A stretch of 64,000 bases of DNA from Luteococcus sp038433155. Lineage in GTDB: Bacteria > Actinomycetota > Actinomycetes > Propionibacteriales > Propionibacteriaceae. Shown one piece after another: positions 1-8,724 of the stretch. The stretch covers positions 66,508-130,507 of the forward strand of contig NZ_JBCDMW010000016.1 in the NCBI RefSeq assembly GCF_038433155.1. The letters are read 5' to 3'. The position numbers and the translations under genes are program-made. The notes beneath the pieces are model-generated. The model ran no database searches and was not told the origin of the DNA. It saw only the letters and a program-made list of their open reading frames with translations. The first letter of the stretch is position 1. Every line of letters begins with the position of its first letter.

Positions 1-693
1 TGCCAGGCAGGACGCATTGTGCAGGTGCTGGCGGGCCACCAGGTCATCCCCGTCGCGGTAGCAGCGCGGCAGCCAGCGGCAGACCAGCTGGATCGCCTTC
101 TCGGCCAGGGCGTCGGTGAAGTCGCTGTGGGACCGGGCCAGATAGGCCTCGATGGCATGGGTGCAGACATCCATCCCGGTGTCGGCCGTGATCCGCTGCG
201 GAGCGCTGAGCACCAGATGGGCGTCCAGGATGGCCACCTCGGGCAGCATGTCCCGGGCCACCAGGGGCAGTTTCACATGGGTCTCGGGTTCGGTGATCAC
301 CGCGAAGCTGGTGACCTCGGAACCGGAGCCGCTGGTGGTCGGGATCACCCACAGGCCATGGGGCACCGTCAGGTCATGCTCCCGGGCCACCTTCAGCACC
401 GCCTTGGCCGTGTCGATCGACGATCCGCCGCCCAGCGCGAGGACCACCTCCGGGGTGGCCTGGACCAGGGCGCGGGTGGCTTCGGCCACCACCGCCACGC
501 TGGGATTGGGCTGGACCCCGTCGAAGACGGTGATGGCGCAGCCCATGAGGTGCCGGGTCACTTCCTCCAGCACGGGGGAGGAGGCCAGGAAGGCATCAGT
601 CACCAGCAGGACGCGGCATCCAGCCAGCTCCTCCAGCTGGGACAGCGATCCGGCTCCATGGTGCAATTCGGTGCGGACCTGGAAGGTGCTCAT
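1..693 (-). CDS. pduQ: 1-propanol dehydrogenase PduQ, C-terminus cut by window edge
   Basis: Iron-containing alcohol dehydrogenase that would reduce propionaldehyde to 1-propanol and regenerate NAD+ for PduP inside the microcompartment. The 231 visible codons cover the N-terminal nucleotide-binding half: the family GGGSSIDTAK dinucleotide-binding loop is at about residues 87-96, followed by PTTSGSGSE and the metal-binding-type helix TGMDVCTHAIEAY. The ATG at 691-693 overlaps the pocR stop (ATGA) and is preceded by an AGGAGG ribosome site inside the end of pocR, so it is translationally coupled to pocR. The stop codon lies beyond position 1. The family identity is clear; the PduQ role rests on its place in the pdu locus. 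Confidence 0.87.
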   Translation of the reverse strand, partial: MSTFQVRTELHHGAGSLSQLEELAGCRVLLVTDAFLASSPVLEEVTRHLMGCAITVFDGVQPNPSVAVVAEATRALVQATPEVVLALGGGSSIDTAKAVLKVAREHDLTVPHGLWVIPTTSGSGSEVTSFAVITEPETHVKLPLVARDMLPEVAILDAHLVLSAPQRITADTGMDVCTHAIEAYLARSHSDFTDALAEKAIQLVCRWLPRCYRDGDDLVARQHLHNASCLA

Positions 694-1925
694 GCTCCGT
701 CCTCCTGCCGTTCCCGCGCCCGGTATTCGCTGGGGGTCTGCCCGGTGTGCTGCTTGAAGGTGCGGGAGAAGTAGTTCACCGGCTGGAAGCCCAGCTCGGC
801 GGCGATCCGATGGATGGGCAGGTCGGTGTGGTCCAGCATCAACTGGGCCCGTGCGATCCGCCGACCGCTGACATGGCTGATGAAGGTCTGCCCGGTGTGT
901 GCCTTGAAGGTCTTCGAGAGGTGCGACGGCGTGACGTTGAGGTACTTCGCGGCCCGGTTCAGGCTCGGCGGCCGCTGCACCTGGCGTTCCAGCAGATTCA
1001 GCAGGTCGGTCATCGTCCGGGGATCGCGCCGGAGACGCTCCATCGCGTCGTAATGGCCGAAGAGCAGCCCTTCGAGGTATTGCTGGCACTGCCAACGGTC
1101 CAGATCGGCGTGGGTGTGCGCGCGATGGCGGACGATCGTCTGGCGCAGCGTCACCCGGTCCGCGGTGGTCCGGCGGCTCGCGGCGCGCAGGATGGCGTCC
1201 TCGAGCGGCTGCAGCATGCTGGGCGCCAGCCGGGTGACTCCGTCGCGGAAGAGGGTCTCCAGGGCGGAGTCCAGCACGCGCATCTGCCGGACCAGGTCTT
1301 CGCGTTCGACGGCCTGCTCCATGGCCATGGCGGGCAGGCAGGACAGTCGGCCGTCGGTGGGTTCGGGAGTCACCACCGCGACCCGCAGCGACGCGGACTG
1401 GGCCACCCGGTCCCGTTCCCGTCGGTCGATCAGTTCACCCGTGAGGGCCGCCAGCTCACTGGCCTGGGCGTGCACCGTGCGCAGGTCGGTCAGCGGGACC
1501 CGCTGGTAGGCACGCAGGATGTCCTGGTCCCGCTGCCAGCCGGAGTTCATCGTGGTCAGGTAGGGGACGCTCAGCTGCCCTTCGGTCAGCCGCACCTGCC
1601 CGCACAGCACCGCGCCCAGATAGGTGTCCTCCCGCATGATCGGGACCGAGAAGTCCACCAACCCGGTGTGACAGCGGTAGATGCTGGGGCGCCCGTCCAT
1701 CACCGACTGCAGCCCACCGTGGGCGTCGCAGCCCTGACAGCGTCGCCGCTGTTGCGGATCCGACCGCATGATTGCGCAGAAATTGGTGAACTGCGAACCC
1801 TCGGTCAGGGGCTGGCCCGTGCACCCGACGGTGATCAGGGCGAGCCCGGTACGGCGGGCGAAGCTGTCCTGGAGGGCCTGCATGCGCTCCAGGTCGACGG
1901 CGGCCGCCAGACCTTGGTCAGACAT
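690..1925 (-). CDS. pocR: PocR-type AraC-family transcriptional regulator of pdu genes
   Basis: A 411-residue regulator. The N-terminal half is a PocR sensory domain with a clustered Cys motif (CAIMRSD...CQGCDAHGG near residues 45-70). The C-terminal ~100 residues are an AraC double helix-turn-helix (ATKYLNVTPSHLSKTFK-like first helix pair and AELGFQPVNYFSRTFKQ second). In enterobacteria PocR activates pdu and cob genes in response to 1,2-propanediol; the same role is inferred here. The frame is open further upstream, but the ATG at 1923-1925 has a GAAGGGAG ribosome site and gives the expected N-terminus. It overlaps the end of pduV by 8 bp. The gene sits inside the pduU-V-pocR-Q unit, so the activator would be co-transcribed with part of its own regulon. 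Confidence 0.9.
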   Translation of the reverse strand: MSDQGLAAAVDLERMQALQDSFARRTGLALITVGCTGQPLTEGSQFTNFCAIMRSDPQQRRRCQGCDAHGGLQSVMDGRPSIYRCHTGLVDFSVPIMREDTYLGAVLCGQVRLTEGQLSVPYLTTMNSGWQRDQDILRAYQRVPLTDLRTVHAQASELAALTGELIDRRERDRVAQSASLRVAVVTPEPTDGRLSCLPAMAMEQAVEREDLVRQMRVLDSALETLFRDGVTRLAPSMLQPLEDAILRAASRRTTADRVTLRQTIVRHRAHTHADLDRWQCQQYLEGLLFGHYDAMERLRRDPRTMTDLLNLLERQVQRPPSLNRAAKYLNVTPSHLSKTFKAHTGQTFISHVSGRRIARAQLMLDHTDLPIHRIAAELGFQPVNYFSRTFKQHTGQTPSEYRARERQEDGA

Positions 1926-2361
1926 CGGGGCCACTCCCTTCGACGGCGGCCAGCAGGTCTGCCAGCCCGTCCCCAGTGAGGGCGCTGACCTCCACCACGG
2001 TCCGGGAGCCGGCCGCTCGCAGTGCCTCCCGTGCGTCGTGCACCGCCGATGGGGCAGCGATGTCCACCTTGGTGACCACGCCAATCACCGGGCAGGTGAA
2101 GTAGCTGGCGAAGCCGGGGGGAATGCGGGTTGCGCCGTCGCCGGCTCCCTGGAGAAGAGCCACCACGTCGGCGTCATAGGAGGCCAGCAGCAGGGCATGG
2201 TTCAGCCGGCCATGGTCGAGGTACTCGCCGGGGGTGTCGATCACGTCACCGATCATCTCGGTCGCCTGGGTCTTGTCCGCGGGCCGCCCATCAGCCTGCA
2301 ACCGGTGGGCCAGGGTGGTCTTGCCCGCACCGACGCTGCCCACCAGCAGGAGCCGCTTCAT
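1918..2361 (-). CDS. pduV: PduV/EutP-type small GTPase
   Basis: A 147-residue Ras-like P-loop GTPase of the EutP/PduV family. The G1 loop GSVGAGKT is at residues 8-15, the G3 motif DTPG at about 44-47 and the G4 motif TKVD at about 103-106. In Salmonella PduV is associated with the outside of the microcompartment and with its movement; that function is family knowledge, not visible here. The ATG at 2359-2361 overlaps the pduU stop (ATGA), and the P-loop begins only a few residues after it, so this start is preferred over the longer open frame. It lies second in the leftward unit after pduU. Confidence 0.87.
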   Translation of the reverse strand: MKRLLLVGSVGAGKTTLAHRLQADGRPADKTQATEMIGDVIDTPGEYLDHGRLNHALLLASYDADVVALLQGAGDGATRIPPGFASYFTCPVIGVVTKVDIAAPSAVHDAREALRAAGSRTVVEVSALTGDGLADLLAAVEGSGPDV

Positions 2362-2708
2362 GAGCGGGTCACCGGTGCGGGGGTGAAGGCCAGGGTGTCG
2401 GTGAGAACGCCCACGATCTCCCGTACGGCCGCCTCGCAATCAGCCAAGGACCCGTGGATCACCAGCGAACCCGAGAAGCGGTCGATGAATGCCACCTGCA
2501 CCGCGGCCGCCTTCGTGGCCACGTCCGCGGCGATGATGGCCGCCTCGCTCGGGGTGATGGTGCAGATCCCGATCGCACCCGAGGTGGTTTCCCGGATTCC
2601 CAGCTTGGTGAATATCTGCGCATCCGGATTTGCGATCACATGCGCCAGGGTGACCTGCTTGCCCGGCACGAATTCCTGGATGATGCGCTGCCGCTCGGCA
2701 ACCTCCAT
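2358..2708 (-). CDS. pduU: BMC shell protein PduU (circularly permuted hexamer)
   Basis: A 116-residue microcompartment shell protein, the same length as enterobacterial PduU. The N-terminal stretch (residues 1-20, RQRIIQEFVPGKQVTLAH) matches the strand that forms the small beta-barrel cap of PduU/EutS hexamers. The remainder is the permuted BMC fold (AIGICTITPSEAAIIAADVATKAAAVQVAFIDR...). It is the first gene of the leftward unit and is transcribed away from pduA across a 184-bp intergenic region. It would form a capped, non-transporting hexagonal tile of the shell. Confidence 0.92.
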   Translation of the reverse strand: MEVAERQRIIQEFVPGKQVTLAHVIANPDAQIFTKLGIRETTSGAIGICTITPSEAAIIAADVATKAAAVQVAFIDRFSGSLVIHGSLADCEAAVREIVGVLTDTLAFTPAPVTRS

Positions 2709-2802
2709 GTCACCACCCCCGCCCTTCCTGTTCGGCCAACCTATGTCCGCCTGGGGGGCGAGTCAACGGCGGTTCACGGGTCTGCACAGGTGAGCACAAG
2801 GA

Positions 2803-2848
2803 TGTGTAACAAGTGCGCGAAATTGTGTAACCGACCTCTGCCTAGGCT
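2803..2848 (+). promoter_or_regulatory. candidate PocR operator and pduA promoter
   Basis: Two identical octamers, TGTGTAAC, lie at 2803-2810 and 2824-2831. Their start-to-start distance is exactly 21 bp, two helical turns, which is the usual arrangement of direct-repeat half-sites for AraC-family activators. The second half-site overlaps the expected -35 position of a TAGGCT -10 box at 2843-2848, as for a class II activator. The pduA start is about 45 bp downstream. PocR is encoded next door. The repeat is seen directly; binding by PocR is inferred. Confidence 0.55.
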
Positions 2849-2892
2849 CGCAGTGATGGAGCCGATCCATGCATGAGCCAAAGGAGTCTGTA

Positions 2893-3168
2893 ATGCAAGA
2901 AGCCCTCGGAATGGTTGAGACAAAGGGATTCGTCCCTGCCGTCGAGGCCGCCGACGCGATGGTGAAGTCGGCCAATGTCACCCTCATCGGCAGCAAGCAG
3001 ATCGGGGCCGGCCTGGTCACGGTGCTGGTGCGCGGGGACGTCGGTGCCGTCAAGGCCGCCACCGATGCCGGGGCGGCCGCCGCCCAGAATGTCGGCGAGC
3101 TGGTCTCCACCCATGTGATCCCGCGCCCGCACGGTGACGTCGAGCGCATCCTGCCCGCCGCCGAGTGA
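2893..3168 (+). CDS. pduA: BMC shell hexamer PduA
   Basis: A 91-residue single BMC-domain shell protein, the canonical size. It has the hexamer-edge lysine in the DAMVKSANV segment, the pore-proximal IGSKQIGAGL loop and the ending STHVIPRPHGDVE typical of PduA/PduJ/EutM. About 78% of residues are identical to PduJ at 9445 by my count. The ATG at 2893 follows AAGGAG with 6-nt spacing; an upstream in-frame ATG at 2869 lacks a ribosome site. It is the first gene of the rightward operon. PduA pores are known to admit propanediol. Confidence 0.95.
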   Translation: MQEALGMVETKGFVPAVEAADAMVKSANVTLIGSKQIGAGLVTVLVRGDVGAVKAATDAGAAAAQNVGELVSTHVIPRPHGDVERILPAAE

Positions 3169-3191
3169 GTGCCACCGAGGAGTAGCTGACC

Positions 3192-3986
3192 ATGCCCAAT
3201 GAAGAGCTTGTCGACAAGATCATGACTGCGGTCATGCACAAGATGGACGCCGCCCCGGCGTCCGCACCCGCGGCGCGCCCGACCGCCGGCGTGCGCCCCG
3301 GACTCACCGAATTCGTTGGCACCAGTGCCCTGGGCGACACCATCGGCCTGGTCATCGCCAATGTGGACCCGGCCCTGCACAAGCTGATGGGGATCGACGC
3401 CAAGTACCGCTCCATCGGCATCATCGGTGACCGCACCGGTGCCGGCCCGCAGATCTTCGCGGCCGACGAGGCCGTCAAGGCCACCAACTGCGAGATCCTC
3501 ACCATCGAGCTGCCGCGCGACACCAAGGGCGGGGCCGGTCACGGCTGCCTGATCGTCTTCGGCGCCGAGGACGTCTCCGACGCCCGTCGCGCCGTCGAGG
3601 TGACCCTGTCAGAGCTGGACCGCACCTTCGGCGACGTGTACGGCAATGACGCCGGCCACCTGGAATTCCAGTACACGGCCCGCGCCAGCTACGCCCTGGA
3701 GAAGGCATTCGGCGCCCCGCTCGGCAAGGCCTTCGGCATCACCGTCGGTGCCCCCGCCGCGATCGGCGTCGTGCTGGCCGACACCGCCGTCAAGGCGTCG
3801 ACCATCGACGTCATCGCCTACTCCAGCCCGGCCAAGGGAACCAGCTACTCCAACGAGGTGATCAGCGCCTTCAGTGGTGACTCGGGTGCCGTGCGCCAGG
3901 CGATCATCGCTGCCCGTGAGGTGGGTGTCCAACTGCTTGCCGCGCTGGGTGCCGAGCCCGTCTCGACCACCACGCCCTACATCTGA
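3192..3986 (+). CDS. pduB: BMC tandem-domain shell protein PduB
   Basis: A 264-residue tandem BMC (trimeric) shell protein with two BMC repeats after an N-terminal extension. Residues 1-18 (NEELVDKIMTAVMHKMDA) form a short amphipathic helix, followed by an Ala/Pro-rich linker to about residue 35. In Salmonella this N-terminal region ties the enzymatic core to the shell. Internal start PduB' forms are known in other species; I see no strong second ribosome site here. GGAG precedes the ATG. It lies 23 bp after pduA and 11 bp before pduC. Confidence 0.95.
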   Translation: MPNEELVDKIMTAVMHKMDAAPASAPAARPTAGVRPGLTEFVGTSALGDTIGLVIANVDPALHKLMGIDAKYRSIGIIGDRTGAGPQIFAADEAVKATNCEILTIELPRDTKGGAGHGCLIVFGAEDVSDARRAVEVTLSELDRTFGDVYGNDAGHLEFQYTARASYALEKAFGAPLGKAFGITVGAPAAIGVVLADTAVKASTIDVIAYSSPAKGTSYSNEVISAFSGDSGAVRQAIIAAREVGVQLLAALGAEPVSTTTPYI

Positions 3987-3997
3987 GGAAGACCACG

Positions 3998-5662
3998 ATG
4001 GCAAAGTCAAAGCGGTTCGAGGCGCTCGACGCCCGGCCGGTGAACCAGGACGGATTTGTCACGGAATGGCCCGAGGTGGGCCTGATTGCCATGGACAGCC
4101 CGAATGACCCCAAACCCTCGATCACCATCGAGAATGGCGTCGTCACGGAGCTGGACGGCAAGAAGCGTGCCGATTTCGACATGATTGACACCTTCATTGC
4201 AAACTATGGAATTCGGCTGGAGAATGCCGAACGGGCCAATGCGATGGATTCGGTGCAGATTGCTCGCATGCTGGTGGACATCAATGTTCCTCGCGCCGAG
4301 CTGATCCAGATCACCACCGCGCTGACTCCGGCCAAGATCACCGAAGTGGTCGGCCAGATGAATGTGCTGGAAATGATGATGGCGGTCACCAAGATGCGGG
4401 CCCGAAAGAGCCCCGCAAACCAGGCGCACATCACCAACCTGCGCGACAATCCGGTGGAGATTGCCGCCGACGCGGCCGAGGGCGCCCTGCGTGGTTTCGC
4501 GGAGGAGGAGACCACGATGGGCATCGCCCGGTATGCGCCGTTCAACGCGATGAGCGTACTGATCGGCTCGCAGGTGGGCCGGCCCGGCATCCTCACCCAG
4601 TGTTCGTCGGAGGAAGCCACCGAGCTCAACCTGGGCATGCGCGGCCTGACCTCCTATGCGGAGACGGTCAGTGTCTACGGCACCGAACCAGTCTTCATGG
4701 ACGGCGACGACACACCGTGGTCGAAGGCCTTCCTGGCATCCTGCTATGCCTCGCGCGGTCTGAAGATGAGGTTCACCTCCGGCACCGGCTCCGAGGTGCA
4801 GATGGGCTATGCCGAGGGCTGCTCGATGCTCTACCTGGAGGCTCGCTGCCTGTACATCACCAAGGGCGCAGGTTCCCAGGGAACACAGAACGGCTCGGTC
4901 AGTTGCGTCGGGGTACCCGCTGGCGTTCCCGGCGGCATTCGCGCCATCCTGGCGGAGAACTTGATTGCCACCTGTCTGGACCTGGAATGCGCCTCGTCCA
5001 ATGACCAGACGTTCACCCATTCCGACCTGCGTCGGGTGGCTCGTTCGCTGATGCAGTTCGTGCCCGGCACCGACTACATCTGCTCCGGCTATTCCGCCAC
5101 CCCGAACTACGACAACATGTTTGCCGGCTCCAACTGGGATGCCGACGACTTCGACGACTGGAACATCATCCAGCGTGACCTCAAGATCGACGGCGGTCTG
5201 GTGCCGGTACTCGAGGACGACGTGATCGCGGTCCGCAACAAGGCCGCCCGAGCCGTCCAGGCCGTCTTCCGGGAACTCGGCCTGACCGAGATCACCGATG
5301 CCGAGGTGGAGGCAGCGACCTATGCCCGCGGCACCGAGGACATTCCCAAGCGCAATGTGGTGGACGACCTCAAGGCCTGCGAGGAGATGATGAACCGCGG
5401 CATCACCGGTGTCGACGTCGTGAAGGCTCTCAACCAGGCCGGCTTCCCGGACGTCGCCGACAGCGTCTTCAACATGCTCAAGCAGCGGGTGGCCGGCGAC
5501 TACCTGCACACCGCGGCGATCCTGGACGGCAACTTCCGGGTGAACTCCGCGGTCAACAATCCCAACGACTACCTCGGCCCGAAGACTGGCTACCAGATCT
5601 CCGACGAGCGTTGGGAACAGCTCCAGCAGCACCGCCACGCCGTCAGCCCCGAGAGCATCTAG
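3998..5662 (+). CDS. pduC: propanediol dehydratase large subunit PduC
   Basis: The 554-residue large (alpha) subunit of adenosylcobalamin-dependent diol dehydratase, which converts 1,2-propanediol to propionaldehyde. The length and sequence run through the whole TIM-barrel subunit, starting KSKRFEALDARPVNQDGF and including the conserved QCSSEEATELNLGMRGLTSYAETVSVYGTEPVF-type region near 205-240 and the TFTHSDLRR segment. Context and sequence favour a diol dehydratase; the same family also acts on glycerol. The gene uses slightly more A/T-ending codons than its neighbours near its 5' end. The pduD start follows with little or no gap. Confidence 0.97.
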   Translation: MAKSKRFEALDARPVNQDGFVTEWPEVGLIAMDSPNDPKPSITIENGVVTELDGKKRADFDMIDTFIANYGIRLENAERANAMDSVQIARMLVDINVPRAELIQITTALTPAKITEVVGQMNVLEMMMAVTKMRARKSPANQAHITNLRDNPVEIAADAAEGALRGFAEEETTMGIARYAPFNAMSVLIGSQVGRPGILTQCSSEEATELNLGMRGLTSYAETVSVYGTEPVFMDGDDTPWSKAFLASCYASRGLKMRFTSGTGSEVQMGYAEGCSMLYLEARCLYITKGAGSQGTQNGSVSCVGVPAGVPGGIRAILAENLIATCLDLECASSNDQTFTHSDLRRVARSLMQFVPGTDYICSGYSATPNYDNMFAGSNWDADDFDDWNIIQRDLKIDGGLVPVLEDDVIAVRNKAARAVQAVFRELGLTEITDAEVEAATYARGTEDIPKRNVVDDLKACEEMMNRGITGVDVVKALNQAGFPDVADSVFNMLKQRVAGDYLHTAAILDGNFRVNSAVNNPNDYLGPKTGYQISDERWEQLQQHRHAVSPESI

Positions 5663-5671
5663 GTGAACGCC

Positions 5672-6334
5672 ATGAAGATCGACGAAGCAACGCTCAAGAG
5701 CATCATCGAGGACGTGCTGCGGGACATGCAGCTGGACGGGGCCCCGGCCTCCCGCCCGGCCGCGACGCCGGTGGCCGCCACCAGTGGGCATCTGGTACTG
5801 ACCGAGACCGGACGCGCCGCGAAGGGGACCAATCCGCGCGAGGTGGTGATTGGGCTGGCCCCCGGCTTCAGCGTCCAGCAGTTCGAGACCATCACCAAGA
5901 TCCCGCATGACCGGGTGATCCGGGAGGTGTGCGCGGGGATCGAGGAGGAGGGCCTGTCCTTCCGCTTCATGCGGATGTACCGCACCAGCGACGTGGCCTT
6001 CATCGCCCACGAGGCAGCCAAGCTGTCCGGCTCCGGTATCGGGATCGGGATCCAGTCCAAGGGCACCACGGTGATCCACCAGAAGGACCTGCCCCCGTTG
6101 AGCAATCTGGAGCTCTTCAGTCAGGCTCCGCTGATTGACCTGGAGACCTTCCGGGCAATCGGCAAGAACGCGGCCCGCTATGCCAAGGGGGACTCCCCGG
6201 ATCCGGTGCCCGTCCGCAATGACCAGATGGCCCGGCCGAAGTACCAGGCCATCGCCGCACTGCTGCACATCAAGGAGACGCAGCTGTGTGACCTGAACAA
6301 GCAGGCCCAGGAACTCCGGGTCGAGTACCGGTAG
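5672..6334 (+). CDS. pduD: propanediol dehydratase medium subunit PduD
   Basis: Medium (beta) subunit of diol dehydratase, 220 residues from the ATG at 5672. A GTG at 5663 is an alternative start three codons upstream; the ATG has an AGGTG sequence 6 nt before it and aligns better with family N-termini. Residues 1-20 (KIDEATLKSIIEDVLRDM) form the amphipathic encapsulation helix known to target PduCDE into the shell, followed by an Ala/Pro linker. The catalytic core begins around residue 45 and contains the conserved HDRVIREVCAGIEEEG and SGIGIGIQSKGTTVIHQ segments. Confidence 0.95.
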   Translation: MKIDEATLKSIIEDVLRDMQLDGAPASRPAATPVAATSGHLVLTETGRAAKGTNPREVVIGLAPGFSVQQFETITKIPHDRVIREVCAGIEEEGLSFRFMRMYRTSDVAFIAHEAAKLSGSGIGIGIQSKGTTVIHQKDLPPLSNLELFSQAPLIDLETFRAIGKNAARYAKGDSPDPVPVRNDQMARPKYQAIAALLHIKETQLCDLNKQAQELRVEYR

Positions 6335-6345
6335 GAGAGAGAGCC

Positions 6346-6885
6346 ATGGAATCCGAAGAACTGGTCCGCAAGATCATGGCCGAGGTGATGGCCAGCCTGG
6401 GCAATGACCAGGTGACCTTTGCCAAGGCTCCCGCCCCCGCCGCCGCGTCGGCTTCCTCCACGTCCCAGGGACGGGTCACCGCCCAGCAGTACCCGCTGGG
6501 GGAGAAGGTGCCCGACCGGGTGAAGTCCAACACCGGCAAGGTGCTCTCCGACTTCACCCTGGAACGGGTGCTGTCCGGTGAGCTCAAGGCCGACGACTTC
6601 CGCATCTCCCGGGACACGCTGGAGATGCAGGCCCAGGTGGCCGAGTCGGTGCATCGGGAGACGTTGGCGCGCAACATGCGTCGCGCCTCCGAGCTGATCG
6701 CCGTGCCCGACGACCGCCTGCTGGAGGTCTACAACGCCCTGCGCCCCTACCGCTCCACCAAGGCGGAGCTGCTTGCCATTGCCGACGAGCTGGCCAACCA
6801 GTACCACTGCCCGGTCAACGCGGCCTTCATCCGGGAGGCGGCGGAGGTCTACGAGCAGCGCGGACGGCTGAAGCAGGAGGACTGA
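6346..6885 (+). CDS. pduE: propanediol dehydratase small subunit PduE
   Basis: Small (gamma) subunit of diol dehydratase, 179 residues. The N-terminal helix (ESEELVRKIMAEVMASLG) resembles the shell-targeting helices of PduD and PduB and is followed by a low-complexity Ala/Ser/Pro linker. The body has the family features PLGEKVPDRV, LSDFTLERVLSGEL and the C-terminal YNALRPYRSTKAELLAIADELANQY. A GAGAG ribosome site lies before the ATG. It is 11 bp after pduD. Confidence 0.95.
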   Translation: MESEELVRKIMAEVMASLGNDQVTFAKAPAPAAASASSTSQGRVTAQQYPLGEKVPDRVKSNTGKVLSDFTLERVLSGELKADDFRISRDTLEMQAQVAESVHRETLARNMRRASELIAVPDDRLLEVYNALRPYRSTKAELLAIADELANQYHCPVNAAFIREAAEVYEQRGRLKQED

Positions 6886-6909
6886 GGCCACCGGCCCAGG
6901 GAGCGAGCG

Positions 6910-8721
6910 ATGAAGCTGATTGCGGGAATCGACATCGGGAACGCCACCACCGAGGTGGCGCTGGCTGACGTGTCCGGCGCCACCCCGGTCTTCCTGGCGA
7001 GCTCCATCATCCCCACCACCGGCATCAAGGGCACCCAGCAGAACATCCAGGGGCTCTTCCAGTCGCTCACCCAGGCCCTGGATCGGGCCGGTCTGGGGGT
7101 CAAGGACCTGCACCAGATCCGGCTGAACGAGGCGGCGCCGGTGATCGGCGACGTCGCGATGGAGACCATCACCGAGACGGTGATCACCGAATCCACGATG
7201 ATCGGCCACAACCCCACCACCCCCGGTGGGCTGGGGACCGGGGTGGGCACCACCATCGACGTGGCCGAGCTGGACGCCGCGCCCACCGGCACGCCGATGA
7301 TCGTGGTGGCTGATCGCGGCCACGACCACGACCAGCTGGCCCAACAGATCAACCGGGCCACCGCCCGCGGGGTGGAGGTCACCGGCGCCATCCTGCAGAA
7401 GGACGACGGTGTGCTGGTGCACAACCGGCTGCAGGTCAAGATCCCGATCGTCGACGAGGTCTCGCTGGTGGAGAAGGTGCCGCTGGGGATGCTGGCGGCG
7501 ATCGAGGTGGCCGACGTCGGCCGGATCGTCGAGACGCTGAGCAATCCCTTCGGGATCGCCACCCTCTTCTCCCTGGATGCGGAGGACACCAAGAGCGTGG
7601 TGCCACTGGCCCGTTCGCTGGTGGGCAACCGGTCCGCCGTGGTGATCAAGACCCCCAAGGGGGATGTCCAGGAGCGTCGAATCCCCGCCGGGTCGTTGAC
7701 CGTCCTGGGGCAGGTGGGCAGCGTCGTCGTGAACGTCGACGAGGGTGCCGAGGCCATCATGCGGGCTGTCCAGCAGGCCGACCGGATCACCGACATCCGC
7801 GGCGAGGCCGGCACCAATGTCGGCGGGATGATGGAGAAGGTGCGGGTCACTATGGCCCAGCTCACCGGCACCGAGTCCGCCGACATCCGGATCACCGACC
7901 TGTTGGCCGTGGACACCCAGGTGCCGCAGGTGGTCAGCGGTGGTCTGGCCGGCGAGTTCTCGATGGAGGGCGCCGTCGGGATTGCGGTGATGGTCAAGGC
8001 CGACCGGCTGCAGATGCAACGGATTGCCGACGAGACCGCGAAGCAGTTGGGCGTCCCCGTCGAGGTGGGCGGGGTGGAGGCGGACATGGCGATCCGCGGT
8101 GCCCTGACCACCCCCGGCAGCCAGGTGCCGATCGCCATCCTGGACATGGGGGCGGGTTCCACCGACGCGTCGGTGCTGCGCCGGGACGGGCAGGGGACCT
8201 CGATCCATCTGGCTGGTGCGGGGAACATGGTCAGTCTGATGATCCAGTCCGAACTGGGGTTGGAGACCTTCGATCTGGCCGAGGACCTGAAACGGCATCC
8301 GCTGGCCCGGGTGGAGAGCCTGTTCAACATCCGGCACGAGGACGGATCGGTGCAGTTCTTCGACGAGCCGCTGCCGCCGGAGGTCTTCGCCCGCACGGTG
8401 ATCCTCAAGCCCGACGGGATGATCCCGCTGGATCTGCGGGAACCACTGGAGAGGATCCGCCAGGTGCGGATCCGGGCCAAGGAACGGGTCTTCGTCACCA
8501 ATGCCGTCCGGGCCCTGCAGATGGTCAGCCCCACCCGCAATGTCCGCGACATCGAGTTCGTGGTACTGGTCGGCGGGTCCGCGCTGGATTTCGAGATCCC
8601 GCAACTGGTCACCCGGGCGCTGGCTGACTACCGAGTGGTGGCCGGCCGGGCCAACATCCGTGGCACCGAGGGCCCCCGCAATGCGGTGGCCACCGGTCTG
8701 GCGCTGTCCTGGCAGGGATGA
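6910..8721 (+). CDS. pduG: diol dehydratase reactivase large subunit PduG
   Basis: A 603-residue large subunit of the diol dehydratase-reactivating factor, an ATP-dependent chaperone-like protein that swaps damaged cobalamin out of PduCDE. The actin-like ATPase signature GIDIGNATTEVAL is at residues 5-17, the second phosphate motif ILDMGAGSTDASV at about 414, and VVLVGGSALD near 555. The length is close to the ~610 residues of the enterobacterial protein. It pairs with PduH encoded 3 bp downstream. Confidence 0.96.
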   Translation: MKLIAGIDIGNATTEVALADVSGATPVFLASSIIPTTGIKGTQQNIQGLFQSLTQALDRAGLGVKDLHQIRLNEAAPVIGDVAMETITETVITESTMIGHNPTTPGGLGTGVGTTIDVAELDAAPTGTPMIVVADRGHDHDQLAQQINRATARGVEVTGAILQKDDGVLVHNRLQVKIPIVDEVSLVEKVPLGMLAAIEVADVGRIVETLSNPFGIATLFSLDAEDTKSVVPLARSLVGNRSAVVIKTPKGDVQERRIPAGSLTVLGQVGSVVVNVDEGAEAIMRAVQQADRITDIRGEAGTNVGGMMEKVRVTMAQLTGTESADIRITDLLAVDTQVPQVVSGGLAGEFSMEGAVGIAVMVKADRLQMQRIADETAKQLGVPVEVGGVEADMAIRGALTTPGSQVPIAILDMGAGSTDASVLRRDGQGTSIHLAGAGNMVSLMIQSELGLETFDLAEDLKRHPLARVESLFNIRHEDGSVQFFDEPLPPEVFARTVILKPDGMIPLDLREPLERIRQVRIRAKERVFVTNAVRALQMVSPTRNVRDIEFVVLVGGSALDFEIPQLVTRALADYRVVAGRANIRGTEGPRNAVATGLALSWQG

Positions 8722-8724
8722 GCG

